Part shown: positions 39,887 through 53,000 of the stretch, in pieces
Layout of the letters: the number at the start of each line of letters is the position of its first letter
Numbering within the stretch: the stretch's first letter is position 1
Source: Lineus longissimus
Taxonomy: Eukaryota; Nemertea; Pilidiophora; Heteronemertea; Lineidae
Assembly: GCF_910592395.1 (NCBI RefSeq)
Contig: NC_088315.1
Span: 8,248,501 to 8,312,500 of the forward strand
DNA length: 64,000 nt
Reading direction: 5' to 3'
The notes under the pieces: generated by a model
Databases searched by the model: none
What the model saw: the letters and a program-made list of their open reading frames with translations, nothing else
Told to the model about the DNA's origin: nothing
Translations under genes and position numbers: made by a program

Positions 39887-42004
39887 CTATTTAAAAGGAC
39901 CTGTTTTCTTAACTCTTCATGGCAACAACTATGAATAAATAAACTTTTTCGCAAAAATATAATCTTGACAGAATCTGCAGAAACTATACATAATAATATT
40001 AATAATCGTAACATTTTTCTGCATATCGATAAAATCACACGTGACAAGTTCACAATAAACATCATTTACACATTATATTTACATAAATATTTACAAGTAC
40101 ATGTACATTTACATAGAATGATTCTGAAGACACAAGGTGTCAAATAAAACATTCCCAACTTTTGATTTTAAGAAATTGCTTAAATGAAATCAAAAATAGG
40201 ACATGTTCTGTTTGACAACTAGTAGTTAATTAATTCTGTGCATGGCAACCAGTACAAATATGACTAGACATCTTATGATGACAGTGACTATGTGTTCACT
40301 ACAGGGTGTGCCAGAAACGACGCAAGGACTAAAACACAAAGCTTATGTTACACAAGCCCTAATAAATACTTTGTGAATTTCTTTTCAAAATCTCAATCAA
40401 ATGCATGTTGGATGAAATGATTTATCAAAAGGACCATTTTGTCTGGTTTGACCATCTGATCAAAATCTTCCTTGCACCAGTGTGGATAGTGTCGATGTAG
40501 TGTGTGATAGCAGAGACCCCTATTGGGGACCTACTGAAATCTAATCCAACCAACCTGGCTCTTGTCTAAAGTATCCCCTTTAACAAAACCAGTTTTTGGC
40601 CTCACTGGCACCAATCAATCATTGATGGAAAATTAAATCTCCACAATTCAAAAGCGTTGGTTTATAAAAGACAATAATGTTCGAGGGTTATGATGTTATG
40701 TTAAAACAATGATATCGATAATACTTTGTAATTTGATGCAATGCCAGACTGCATTGGCAATAACGTCCGAAGCGAAACACACTTAAAACAACGTTCGTTA
40801 TACATTTATTTATTTGTGTAATGCAGGAATATACTTCCATTTGGTGCAAAATACATAACACATCTGTACAATAGTTTAACTTTGTAACAGTAAATATATA
40901 TTCTGGAAATTCCACACATCAAATGCAACAGGGTTCTGTGATTAGAAAGGGCTGTGAAAACGTGGGGAAATAACGAATTTTAAAAAACTAACCAGATAAG
41001 GTAAAGTGGTACAATTAAAAGATGAGGAAAACTGTTTTAGTTGATCTGCTACGCTATGGATGCAGCAGAAGGATTCAGTAAGGATTCAGCGGAAAGCATT
41101 GTATCATAATTGGCAGTATTTTTGCAGTTTTGAAAATTGAGGTTTCAAACTCCTGTATAGCTCCTAGAACTTTTTTCACGACCCTTTATACATCACAGGC
41201 CAAGGATGCCACACATAAACATGCGGCAATAACAGACAAGTCCAAGAGGACACTGATTTGTGCAACAGAGACGCGAATAACATGGCAAACATTTCTCCTT
41301 ATTTACATGATAATATACACTTGGTTAATAATTGTCTATTTTCAGCCATCACAGTAATGAAACGACATGTCGATGATTGCACGGGATACATACTTTGTAC
41401 CTCCAAGGCCAAGTTTACGTAGAAGTCCCCATTGTCACTTGTTTCGAATATTTACCAAAATCTGCCTTTAATACAGTTGCCTCTTTTACCAAAGTACTGA
41501 TTTTATGGAATTTGATCAGTGTCCAGCATTAGATTTAATCCGATCAAAGTATTCAGCTTCAGATTAGGAATTATAAAGAAATGAAAGATTTCCATTCGCT
41601 GTGGCAGGCAGGTAGATAAATTAGAGGTTTCCCAACAAAATACAGTGTACCCAGTTCAATCAGGGGTGACTACCTCACAACAACTCTAGAATTGAGGCAT
41701 TTGAAGGCGGAATCCATTCTTTCCAAAATTTGAAAACTGAACTTGAATCTGCCGAGTTTCAGCAAATTTGCATGCGTAATAACTGCACTTTATGGCCATG
41801 TTTATCTATATTTACCCGAGCCCCCAGAAATACAATGAAAACGAACAGAGCAGGCCTTTAAATTATGTTATCATTTAGCTCTGCAAATGTCAGAATTGTC
41901 AGTCACTCCTCATTAAACTTGGTACTGGCACTTGCAATTGCATTGTTACACTTTGCTCGTACCCGTAATCACTCTTCCAAATGTACAGACGACCAACACA
42001 GACA

Positions 42005-42225
42005 TTAAAGGGACAATATAGGCAGCAGCTAAGCAGGCAAGATAAAGTGACACAATGTCGCCAATGGGGTCTCTCACATCTCACAGTACGTCGAAATGAT
42101 TCACACTTGTACGAGGAATATATTTAGTGCTGAATCTGACATGACCCAGGGCCCTTACTCTGTATATTAACCACCTGAGGATGGCCAAATTAGCCCCTCT
42201 GCTCCTGCCTATAGTCTCCCTTTAA
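42005..42225. mobile_element. TTAA-flanked MITE, copy 2
   Basis: 221 bp with TTAA at both ends. The ends TTAAAGGGACAATATAGGCA and the inverted TTAAAGGGAGACTATAGGCA are imperfect terminal inverted repeats. It aligns end to end with the copy at 31597-31820 with many substitutions and small indels, so both copies are of moderate age. No coding capacity. Confidence 0.85.
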
Positions 42226-43639
42226 GATAACAAATGTATATAAACACACTGGTGTGTACATGAACATGCATATTTGTAATGGTAATTTGTGCGATGGACG
42301 AACAATGGGCACAATCGAATGAAACAATGGCACACAGAGACTAAACGACGATTGTAGTCTGGCATTCAGCTGGTCTGCATGGAGCATATTTACTATTCAA
42401 AGCACATCTTCCAACATGCAGCTGTCAATGTGAACCTTGTACCGACCCTGTTCTGTTGATCAACACTTTGTCAACACCTGAAACTATTTTGATGACCTCA
42501 CGCTGACCGCTGGATCTCTATTGGTCAATTCAAGGTAATTTCACGCAACTGTTGGTTAAGATCGAGAGTATGAATTAGGGTTTGGAGTGAGCTTCACGCA
42601 TGAAAAGTTCAATGCCAGACACAGATAAATGGAAAGGCCTGAACTTATAGATTAGATCTAAGATTATAAGATCACATATAATGTTTTTGGGTAAGTTTGA
42701 AAGAGATTGATTTGTCTTTAAATGTTGTCATAAGTACCGAGCTGAGCAGTTACATACTGGCCCGCACTGTAGCACACTGACATGTTATAATCTGGGTACA
42801 AAATATGGTAACGCCAAGCTCATAACTTGGGTACAAAATACGGAAACATCAGACGTTAAAGTCGGGGTACGAAATGCAACAGATATGCAGCGAGAGAGAC
42901 TAGTACAATAAATATAGACGGCTAGAATTTCACAACAGTGTGACATCCAGTTATGACCCGCAAAGACTCCAAACAACAACCGATATAGAAGACTTTGGCG
43001 ATATTATGAGAAAGCACACAATCACAATAGAAAGTATTGCACGAACACATGAGAATAATTTAAGTCCATTCCAGCTGGGCTTGCGAGAATCATTTGCAAT
43101 TATCAGCTCCTGTACAGAGTTTAAACTGTCTCGAGTCCAAAGGCGGTTTCAGAGTTGGTCTGGTTTCACTGCGATTTTCACTTTGTCTGCCAACTACCAG
43201 CGGCATAAGACATTTATTATCAGTGGAAGTCACAATCTCTCTCTCGTCCTACAAATGATTCTCACAGACTACGCGTGGATTTATTAAATAATGATTTATC
43301 ACCCTCAATTTGCTCAATCCACCAGCACATACAGTGTAAAGTTCTACAGCAAATGCACACATCCTTCTGTCCAATCACTGGTGAAACGAATGTCAACTAT
43401 TATGGCAGAAAACCCAACAGCAACAAGTTTAAAATGCAGCAAAATCATGGAACTAAAACTTCTGACGAAAAGTCAACTTTTCTGTACATATTTTTACATT
43501 ATTGCACTATTTTTTTACAATTATCACAAAATGACACCGTTTTGTTGATTTTAGTGTATAAGAACATTTTAGACTAAATTCACCCCACTAATCAAAGAAT
43601 TCCGATCAACTATCTTGGAACGATTCTTTGACCATTCCC

Positions 43640-43840
43640 ATTGGGAATTTTCCACCTGCAGGTTCGATATCCCGGGAAATTCCACCTGCAGGTATGATAT
43701 CCATGGGAAATTTCCAATGTGCAGGTACAACATCCAGGAAAAATTCCACATGCAGGCATGTCATCCAGGGAGTATCCAACCTGTAGGTGTGATATCCGGG
43801 GAAATTTCCACCCTGCAGGTACGATCCATCATGAGTCCAG
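43640..43840. repeat. short ~32-bp tandem repeat, six copies
   Basis: Six diverged units contain 'gggaaattccacctgcaggt', then 'atgatatcca' or a variant. The core 'cctgcaggt' and 'gatatcc' words are palindromic or nearly so. The array lies just below the last exon of the phosphatase gene, within or next to its 3' UTR. Confidence 0.75.
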
Positions 43841-44065
43841 CAGATGATGAGCATAGCTAAATAAGCACAAAAATCACCCTGATTTAATGCACAAATTTCA
43901 GAAATGGTATTCCACAAATGTTGCTACAAGAAGCTGGAATGTCAAGTAGTCCAGTTCTGAATCTTCACCAACTCGATGTTTCCAGAACTGGTTCTCTATC
44001 CAGTCACCAGGTGGTGTAGCTGTCCATGGAAGTGTGCGGAATTGACCAATAGCACGTGACTATCG

Positions 44066-47000
44066 TCAATCTCCACTCGGCGAACTCTGCGGAAGAGTTT
44101 TCTCAAACATACAAAGTGCTCGGTGGACAAATTCGTACTGTTCACTATTCTGGACCATACCTCCCCTGAAAATACGACACAGATACGTCAGTTGAAACTG
44201 CCAGAAATAAGATTAGCCAATCAAAAAAGACCAATGCGTTAATCTACAGGGGCGCAGTGCAAATGCAAAAGACAACGGGACATGCAGGAAAGCCCGAAGT
44301 GGATGCAAAATAGATAACATTAAATGATCTATCAATAATTCTCTGGACATGTAATTCTTTCTGTGTTTTAAATCCATGTAAATACAGGTCTTAAGGTTGT
44401 GATTCATAAGTATGTGTGAGGGAATAGATGATTAGGTATTGGACTTGAATACTGCCGCTCATATACTGCCAATGTGGCCTTACCTGTCTAATCGCATCTG
44501 GCAGACAATCCCTAACACATCAATCATTTGTTCCTCCTGTAACTGACGAACTCCAATACTGATTGCAATAAAACACCCTGTACGACCAATTCCAGCGCTG
44601 AAATCAGAAGGATTACGTTGAGAAAGTCTTTTCATTATGGAATTTAAGAATGTGAAAGAAACAATTGGGTGGGGTGTGCGAAGAGACATACAGTAGTGAT
44701 CCTATTCAGCCTTCACAGGTCATGATAGCTAGTCCAGCGATAAGTAGGGGGATACATTTTTTATTTGCCATCTTAGCAGAGCCTTTAATAGTGCTTCAAC
44801 TCTGTTCATGGTAGGCCTAGTATTTGAAAGCAAATATCAGCTGTTACAAACATACGCAGGCATGCCCGGAGAGAGCAGTTTTTCAGAGAAACAATGGAGT
44901 AAAAGATGTTTGAAACCTAGAAATACTCAATGCATCAGAGTTATTACAGGGCAACGATCAAACTCTTGTCAGAGAACTTGCCCAAGAAAAGAGAAATCGA
45001 CTTCCCCTTATGAACAGATCTTGATTCCTACCTGCAATGAACAGCCACTGGCCCCTTGGCCTTATCACTGTCATGATCATATCTCTTCTTCTCAACATCC
45101 GCCACCATCCCCAACAACTGCTTGGGCGAGTCGGGCGTCTTATGATCCGGCCACGTCGTGTACCAAAAATGTAAAATTTTCCTCTCTTCGTTTAAGTACC
45201 CATCACGCTGAAATAAACGAAAAACGAATATGTTTAGACTGGTACAAGGTTGGTTGGACGGCCATCTGGTTTCCAGTTGGTACAAATTCAGGGCAGATAT
45301 AGGCCCTTTCTCTCGCTCAAAGTGGAATGAATGAATAGAAATACTTATACAGGGCGCCTTTCCGTGGTCCACCACGCTCAAATAGTCCTCAAACAAGGTG
45401 GTTTTTAGTTGGAAGTAATTTTTTCAACTCACTGTGACCTTGAGTTCCCTGATCTCGTACCCATCCTTGATTGCGATATCCGTCACGCACACATGAATAT
45501 CCTCATACACTAACGTCCCTTCCTCGGGGGTGAGCGGGAAGTACTGCTCACATTTCATCTTCCCCTTCTCCATGAGTTTCGTGATCATGATCACACATGG
45601 CGTCCGCTCCTGCCAGAGCATTCGCCAGAAATCGTACACTGTATTCGAAATGGGACCTTGTGTTGCGATGTATGCCTTTTCTTCTCCCGCGTAACCCTGA
45701 AGAAAGACAAATTTGGTTGTGGGTGCAGAAGACACTGATCATAATGATACACAGAGAGCCAAGTTTTGTTATCATGATGAAAACAATGGGTTTAAATCAT
45801 CAACACAAGACTATCAAACTGAAAAATGAGTTCATTAATATCATAATCATGGTCTCTGGTATACATCTTTGCAATATTCAACTTTTAACAGTGGGACATT
45901 TTTTATGGACCACCCCATAAATCTTCAGTTCCTACCAGGCCCTGACTATGGCGATGGCGTAGTTCTTTCATGAAGTCATTTAAAGTTTGGAACTACGCCA
46001 TCGCCATCTTCAGGGCACGGCAGGAACTGAAAAGACAAGAAAAGGTCTTCAGTTCCTGCCTTGCCCTGAAGATGGCGATGGCGTAGTTCTCTCATGAAGT
46101 CCACGAGACTCCGATAACCAGCTCAAAGAGGGGGGGATTTGGTCCACGTACATGGAGATCTACGTGGTTCGGCGCTGACGGTGTTAAGAGTATGTACTTA
46201 CCCGTATAGAATTAGCATTTATATATGTTGTTAATAAATCACTGTTTGTTTCTTCTAAAATGATTCTAGTGTGTTCATCTGAAAAAGAAGGCAAGGATTT
46301 TATATTTGATCTAGGAGACAGAGCAACTAAAATGACGAAGAGTGGAGAACTTCTATGATATCATCGCTGACACATTTAAATCAGTGTTTAGAGAGTTAGA
46401 TATATATGACACTGTAAAAACTTTAAACTGGTTGCACGATTACTTACTTGGTAATATAGTTTTGTAACGATTTTTCAACCCTGAGCCCGCTACATTTACA
46501 CGATCGGGATGATTCATGGGGATTTCCTGAAAATATTAGTTAACACCTTCAACGTCGAACCACGTAGATCTACGTGGCCCAAATCCCCCCCTTTGAGCTG
46601 GTTATCGGAGTCTCAAGGACTTCGCGAAAGAACTACGCCATCGCCATCTTCAGGGCACGGGAGGAACTGAAATGACCGTTTGGTCTTCTCAGTTCCACCC
46701 TTGCCCTGAAGATGGCGATGGCGTAGTTCTTTCATGAAGTCATTTGAAGTTCTGAACTACGCCATCGCTATCTTCAGGGCAAGGTAGGAACTGAAATGAC
46801 CGTTTGGTCTTCTCAGTTCCTTCCTAGCCCTGAAGATGGCGATGGCGTAGTCCTTTCATGAAGTCCATGAGACTCCGATAACCAGCTCAAAGGGGGAGGG
46901 GGGATTTGGGCCAAACGGATCAAATAGATTGGGCCCGTAACCAGAATATTTTTGAATGGAAGTCAGGCATCGGCCTTCCTTTAGCGGCTAAATTTATTGT

Positions 47001-50000
47001 CAAACTATTTGAGGTAAGGTAATTTGATTGAGTGGCGATTGCAATTGGTCTCTGTTGTGAAGAGGCAAGGATTTTAGTTCCATGAAAGCAGATCCTAGAC
47101 TCTCCCTGGGATCGAACCTTAGTCCGATTGCGTGGCAGCCCACAGTGCCAAACACCAAGCTAAGAGGCTCCTCTTTTGTCCAAATGCTTCCCCCAGAAAA
47201 CGAAACCTTCTTGCACGATAACTTACCCAGAACTCATCATATAAAGGTTTGAGATTTTTTAAACATTTTCTTAATTGTTTACGCGTCATTCTGTAACCAG
47301 CAGAAAGAAGGTATTCCCTGGAAGGACTGCAAAGGAAGAACAGATAATAAGGTCTCAGGAACCTGGGAAAGGAAGCTGACAGTCATTACAGATAACAAGT
47401 TTTTTCAATTGTTGTTACATTTCATGGATTGCTCGATTGGCATTCCACAGGGGTGATTCCAAAACCCAACACACAACCAACAGGTGGAGGTAAAAGAAAA
47501 GTGAAAAATCTCAATTTGCCTGTCCAGTTGACGATCCCAAGGCAGTTGGTTTTAGTATGAGGATGGGACAAGCAAGTCCCATGAGTATTCAAGCGACTTT
47601 GGTGTCCCATATGACCTCATTCGGATTGTCACAACAGCTTTTTGTTCTTGACACCAAAACGTTGACAAAATTCAACGATACCTAAATGCTGGTGTCCTTC
47701 AACCAAGCCCACAATTCAGATTGGACGGTGCCAAATGGTAAGGAATGCTTAGAGAAATCTGTTAATATAAAGTTACCTACCTCTCTCTAGGCGGGGATCC
47801 ACTTTTTGATACGTCTACTGTTGGAGTGAGGTCGATGGTTAGGGAGGCGCTCGAGCCACGTCTACTGCAAAGACAATACCATGTAACTTGTGCTAATTAA
47901 TGCGGTCTTGATTGAACTCAACAGAACCTCTACCAAGTGCAAACACCCTACCCTAAAGACTTACCCTTCTACCTGATAGATCTGGGTGGAGGGGTATTGC
48001 CCAGGAGAGCGTAGTAGTCAGGTGGTTGAGTTTGTCGTAGAATCTGTTAGTCAGTCTGTCTGTCTGTCTGTCCGTCTCAAATAGATGTGTCTCTATGCTC
48101 TTTGATTAAAACCTTCTCAACGCAGGCCTACTGCATGGTCGTTTCATCCACAACCTAACTGACTCATTTATTCACTGTCAAGCAAATTGTAACCAGTGTT
48201 TTCAAACAGCAACCATCTGCCTAGTCGACCAAATGTACATTTTCACGAGAACTAAAATTATCCTGTGGCTTATATAAGCTTAAGTCAAGAAGATAAGATA
48301 CCAGGAGGACCTGACCGGACCATCATATCTCAGCTCCCCATCCACACTCCCCACAAGCCACAGTGAAAAAGAATGTTGTAAACATATAAGCAGGAATCTC
48401 ACCCATTGTTACAAGCATCATTTAAAAGACGGCAGCACTGTAACTTATGAATCAAAATAGATTGAAAAGTCAAAAAGTGCATGTGCCACTCTGACTATCA
48501 CTGGAGCTGAAGGAGTATCATTTTATGCATCACTCTGCGGGTCAATGGCAGCAGAAATGGTAAAAGTCAGCCAGTCCTTTCTCCTACAGTCTCCAAGGCA
48601 ATACCCTACCACCCAGAAGACACAATGCTCGCAAGCAAGGCATGAAGCAGAAGAGAAGAGACTACACGGGGCCAGTGCAAGTTCCAAACAAAATATTGGA
48701 GAAAGTCTGAAAAATTAGAACCTCATATTAGCCACTGAAGTACAAAACTTGTTGAAAGACATGAAAATATTAATAGTTCAGGGCCTGGTCGTTAAAAACA
48801 ACTTTTGTCACTAATGCCGGCATTTACCTAACTTGGTGCTATCTTTTTCGGTCAAGTCCACTAAACTTCATCATATTCATAATTCACACAGGCATTTAGT
48901 AAGTTTCAAGATGACTTGCTAACTAAATTCTCCAATACCTTGAAAGGAAAACACCGGCCCACATAACACTGTTGCACTACATGAAACTCGATAACACAAC
49001 GTGTACATTCCCACAAAGTCACTGTTAATTCACAACAATTTATGTTACAACGGTTGGTTCTGTTGAGTGGTGTTTCTACACATCAAGACACGGAACTCAT
49101 CGACAATATGCAACAATAATTCAAATACTGCAAAGCAGGATTTTTTTGGTGATGAAAAATATCGTTTTAACACGTTCTGTCAATTTATTTTGACTGAGTG
49201 GTGATATAGTAAATATAGTTATTTCAGAGATGACCTCATTACTATTGATCGATAGGAGCTGGAAAAGTCATCTAATCTGACCTTGAGTTTCAGCTCACAT
49301 GATGGCAGTTTCAAGTGCACCACAATGAGTATAAGACTTATCAATGAATGCTCATCTCAATGAAGGATTTTGAGAGGGGTGTTCAAAACTCCCCACTTTG
49401 AAAAGGGTTTTCGATTCAACCTCTATTATACGTCATATCACTACTAGGATTGACAACTGAGTTATCATCAATTAATCAAACATAAAATAAGTTGATAGAA
49501 AGAGCACCTAATTATACAAAGCATGAACAGAAGAACGAACTCTTTGACTGCCAATTTCAAAAGTGATTTACAAAACGTCACCAATATTGATCACGAAAGG
49601 AAAGGTTTGGTTCCCCATGCAGCCACCAGATGGCCTTTTGGTCCATACCCGTAGTAAAAGTAGTTCCCATAAATAGGATTAAAAGTGCACCTCATTCACT
49701 GCTCCGAGAGTGAATGGCAAATGAGGTATCACCACCATTTGCTTTTTCGTATGTTTACTATCAGACGCAAAACACGCTCCTCGAACTATAGGTCTCAGCT
49801 GGGGTTTGAGATTTTGATATGTTTTTCTGCATGGTCTGGGATATTTTAAAACACGAAGTGAATAAAATAGGTCATCCCCACCTAGACTTTAGAGGCCAAC
49901 ATGCAAAAATCTGGTGTACCGGTATCTTGGGTCCTTTGGGACAAAAATCAATAAAACAAGAACACTCCCTATTTCTGGGAAAAATTGGATCGGCAGTCAA

Positions 50001-53000
50001 AGAGTTGGATGTTTTAGAATTGACAGAATAGAAGATCAGCATTGATATCAATCAGAAAAGAAGATCAGCACCGCCATTCTAAGCTTAGACAACTAAATGT
50101 CCTAATTTTCCGCGTGATATTTCCTCATCCGAACCGTCGCTACCAAGTTACCTCTCTAATAGACCTTTGGCTCGTATCCGAATAGGTGGTTGGGCCGGAA
50201 CAGGCGTGGTAAACGTTTGCGCCACATAATACTGCTGCCCCTCTGCTGGCTGCACTGGCGACGTCAGGCGAGTCTCTGGCGTCGCCACAGGATAAAGACA
50301 AATATGCGTCGGCCGCCGACTTGGCGTCTGCTCGGCTTTTTTCTTTTTATATCGTACATAACAAATCACCTTAAAGGAAAGAGGAGAATAGTTAGATGGG
50401 GCATACAGAATGTTCAGCCGACCAGAGTGGGTGGAGACTGAAGATTGCAGCCTTAAGGGCCCTATAGGCACGAAGAGGCGTAAGTGAGAAAAAAAATGTT
50501 CTGGAACTAACAAGCAGGATATGAATGTAAGCTCTTGTGTAGTGCTTTTATACTTTACAACTGTATTGTCATAAAGCCTAATCCCAATATCTTTCTCGAG
50601 AAACTGAAGCAGCGCCAAACCATGCAACTCTAGCTGTTGGTAGTCTCTTTTAATAGAGACGATATCCAATCTTCGATTTTGTCCACAGACTACATGAACT
50701 GGGACAGAGTTCCGAAGTTATACTTTTTCTCTTTTGATTAGCTTTAGCTGTGAGCCCTAGTTGTCCTCAGCCTTGAGCCTATTAAGGTCTATCGTTCCGA
50801 TTGAAAGAATTGTTTTTTGAAAATCCCTGTATACTTACAGCGCCTAATACAATGATGACAAGGAAAGTGGCGACACCAGCTGCCACGTAAGGGAACCACA
50901 CCCGGTGCCAAAAATGTTGGTGGGAAGATTGTGAGGAAGATCCACGATCGCTCTGAAAGGAGGAAGAAATGAATTTCAGAGATATTAACTTTTATGGGTT
51001 TGCTAAGTTAGGGAAAGTGAAAGGAAAGGACTGATGCAATCCCCAACTTGCTGGAATTGGATGAAATTGACTGTACCAAGGTGAGAACTTCTCCATACAT
51101 TGTACAGTAAAACGTGCAGTTGCATATATCATAACGGACAAGTCTTCGAAGCTCTTGAGTCCAAGTTCCCAGTCTGTTGCTGATGAACAGACAAAAATGC
51201 TGATCTAGTCGGATTGAATGCATATGCATGGATGTATTTCACTGCAATCTGGTTTTTCTACAGCACGGACTGGTCAGTTTTAAGAGCCAATTTAATGAGG
51301 TAGACCGATGGCATCCTTTAATGTGGATGATTTTGAAATGCGCACAACTTATTGAAATCAATCTTCGAAGGTGCAAATCTTATCAGACAGTGCATTTTGC
51401 ATAAGTCCCGAAGGAAAAAACCTCATTTCAGAATTTCGATGAACAAATTTAGGGACATAATGGCGTTCGATTATTGGGATTTTGTAATTTGAAACGCACC
51501 TGCTGAGGCAGAGCTTGTGGTGGACTGGCATCCAACTGAACAGTCTGTTCTGTCGTGACGAGATTCGATGCCGCCAATTTCGCCAAGATTTCCTTGGCGC
51601 TGATAAAATGAGGGTCATCACCTGATTTTGATATATACATCTCAATGGTATTTTTAGGCTGAAAAGATAGAAGGAGAGATTTCGGTCACGTTTCGTCGGG
51701 CGTAATTCAAAATGAAATGGCCAGGGCCATTGTGCTCACCTCATGTGGAGGAAAGATGGATAAAGAGCATGGTATTGTGTCATGTAGTGTTAGGTTTGAT
51801 GTAGGTCCAAGCAATTACAATTTCCCCAAAATGGCCAATTTACAGTACATTCGACCTCTGTGACCTTGAAAAGTAGGTCAAATCAAAGAAGACCCGGGTG
51901 ACACATTGAATGGTTGTTAGAATTAGATGTACCTATGATATAAAATTGGTGCCAATCGGGCAAGTCATTACTAGGAATAATGGCATTTTGAAGAATTTAG
52001 GATTTGGCCCTCTCCCTGGAGGCCAAACGGCAAATCAGATCGCACCAAACTTGGGTACCTGAGATCACCTGACCAAGGGGTACATGTGTACTTAATTTGT
52101 GATCAATAGTCATTGCAGTTAAGAAATGTGCCATAGTTACGGCCTGACGGCGAATTTACGCCATTTGACCTCTGTGACCTTGACAAGAAGGTCAAATTAA
52201 AAACCTGTGTGACATATACTGTATGGTGGTTAGATGTACCCATGATATCAAATTGGTGGCAATCGGGCAAGAAGTTAAGGAATAATCACATTTTTAAGGT
52301 TTTTGGATTTTGCCCCCTGGTGGTCAAGTGGTGAATCATATTGGACCAAACTTTGGTCCCTGAGATCACCTGACTAAGGGGTAAATGTGTACCAAATTTG
52401 GTATCAATAGTCATTGCAGTTTAGAAACGTGCCATCGTTACATCCTAACGGCCAATTTACACCATTTGACCTCTGTGACCTTGAAAAGGAGGTCAAATCA
52501 AAAACCCGGAGGATATATGATGCACCTTTGCTAGAAGTACCTACCATATTTTTTTCAAAATTTCCCGACTACTATTAAGGGAGATATTGCATATTTTCAC
52601 TTTTAACGTTTGGCCCCCTGGTGGCCAAACCATGAAACGAATCGGACCGAAACTTGGTCTCCAAGGTGTCATTACATAAGGGTACATGTGTACCAAGTTT
52701 CAACTCAATAGCTCTAACAGTTACGAAACGTGCCCTGCTAACGGACGACGGACGACGACGACGACGACGACGGACGACGGACGCCACGGTATGGGATAAG
52801 CTCACCTCTGCTAAGAGGTGAGCTAATAAGGAGAAAGTAATTGTTGAAACCTGAAAAGACCAAGCTTTGAAATTTAAGTTAATTATATGGTGTCAACACC
52901 AAGTAGGACCTTATTACCTCTATACTGTAAACCATCATATCTTTGCGATGCTTATTATACATGCTTTTGCTAACCAGTCAATTGATCTGCGACAGAGTTT

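Larger units (their letters stand above)
37123..44065. other. intergenic region between convergent ELP4 and PTPRR 3' ends
   Basis: The 3' UTRs of ELP4 (from the left) and of the phosphatase gene (from the right) end inside this stretch. It contains the 51-bp minisatellite (38997-39886), a TTAA MITE (42005-42225) and a short ~32-bp tandem repeat (43640-43840). The remaining segments, including 37700-38990 and 39890-42000, show no exon I can support. Confidence 0.6.

Noticed and set aside
42940-43287. 115-residue plus-strand frame
   Set aside because: It begins with GTG, not ATG, lacks conserved motifs, and lies antisense to the likely PTPRR 3' region.
44066-51658. assignment of the phosphatase to PTPRN/IA-2
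   Set aside because: The juxtamembrane KIM, the intact WPD and HCSAGIGRTG motifs and the ectodomain similarity fit PTPRR; IA-2 proteins have substituted catalytic residues and no KIM.
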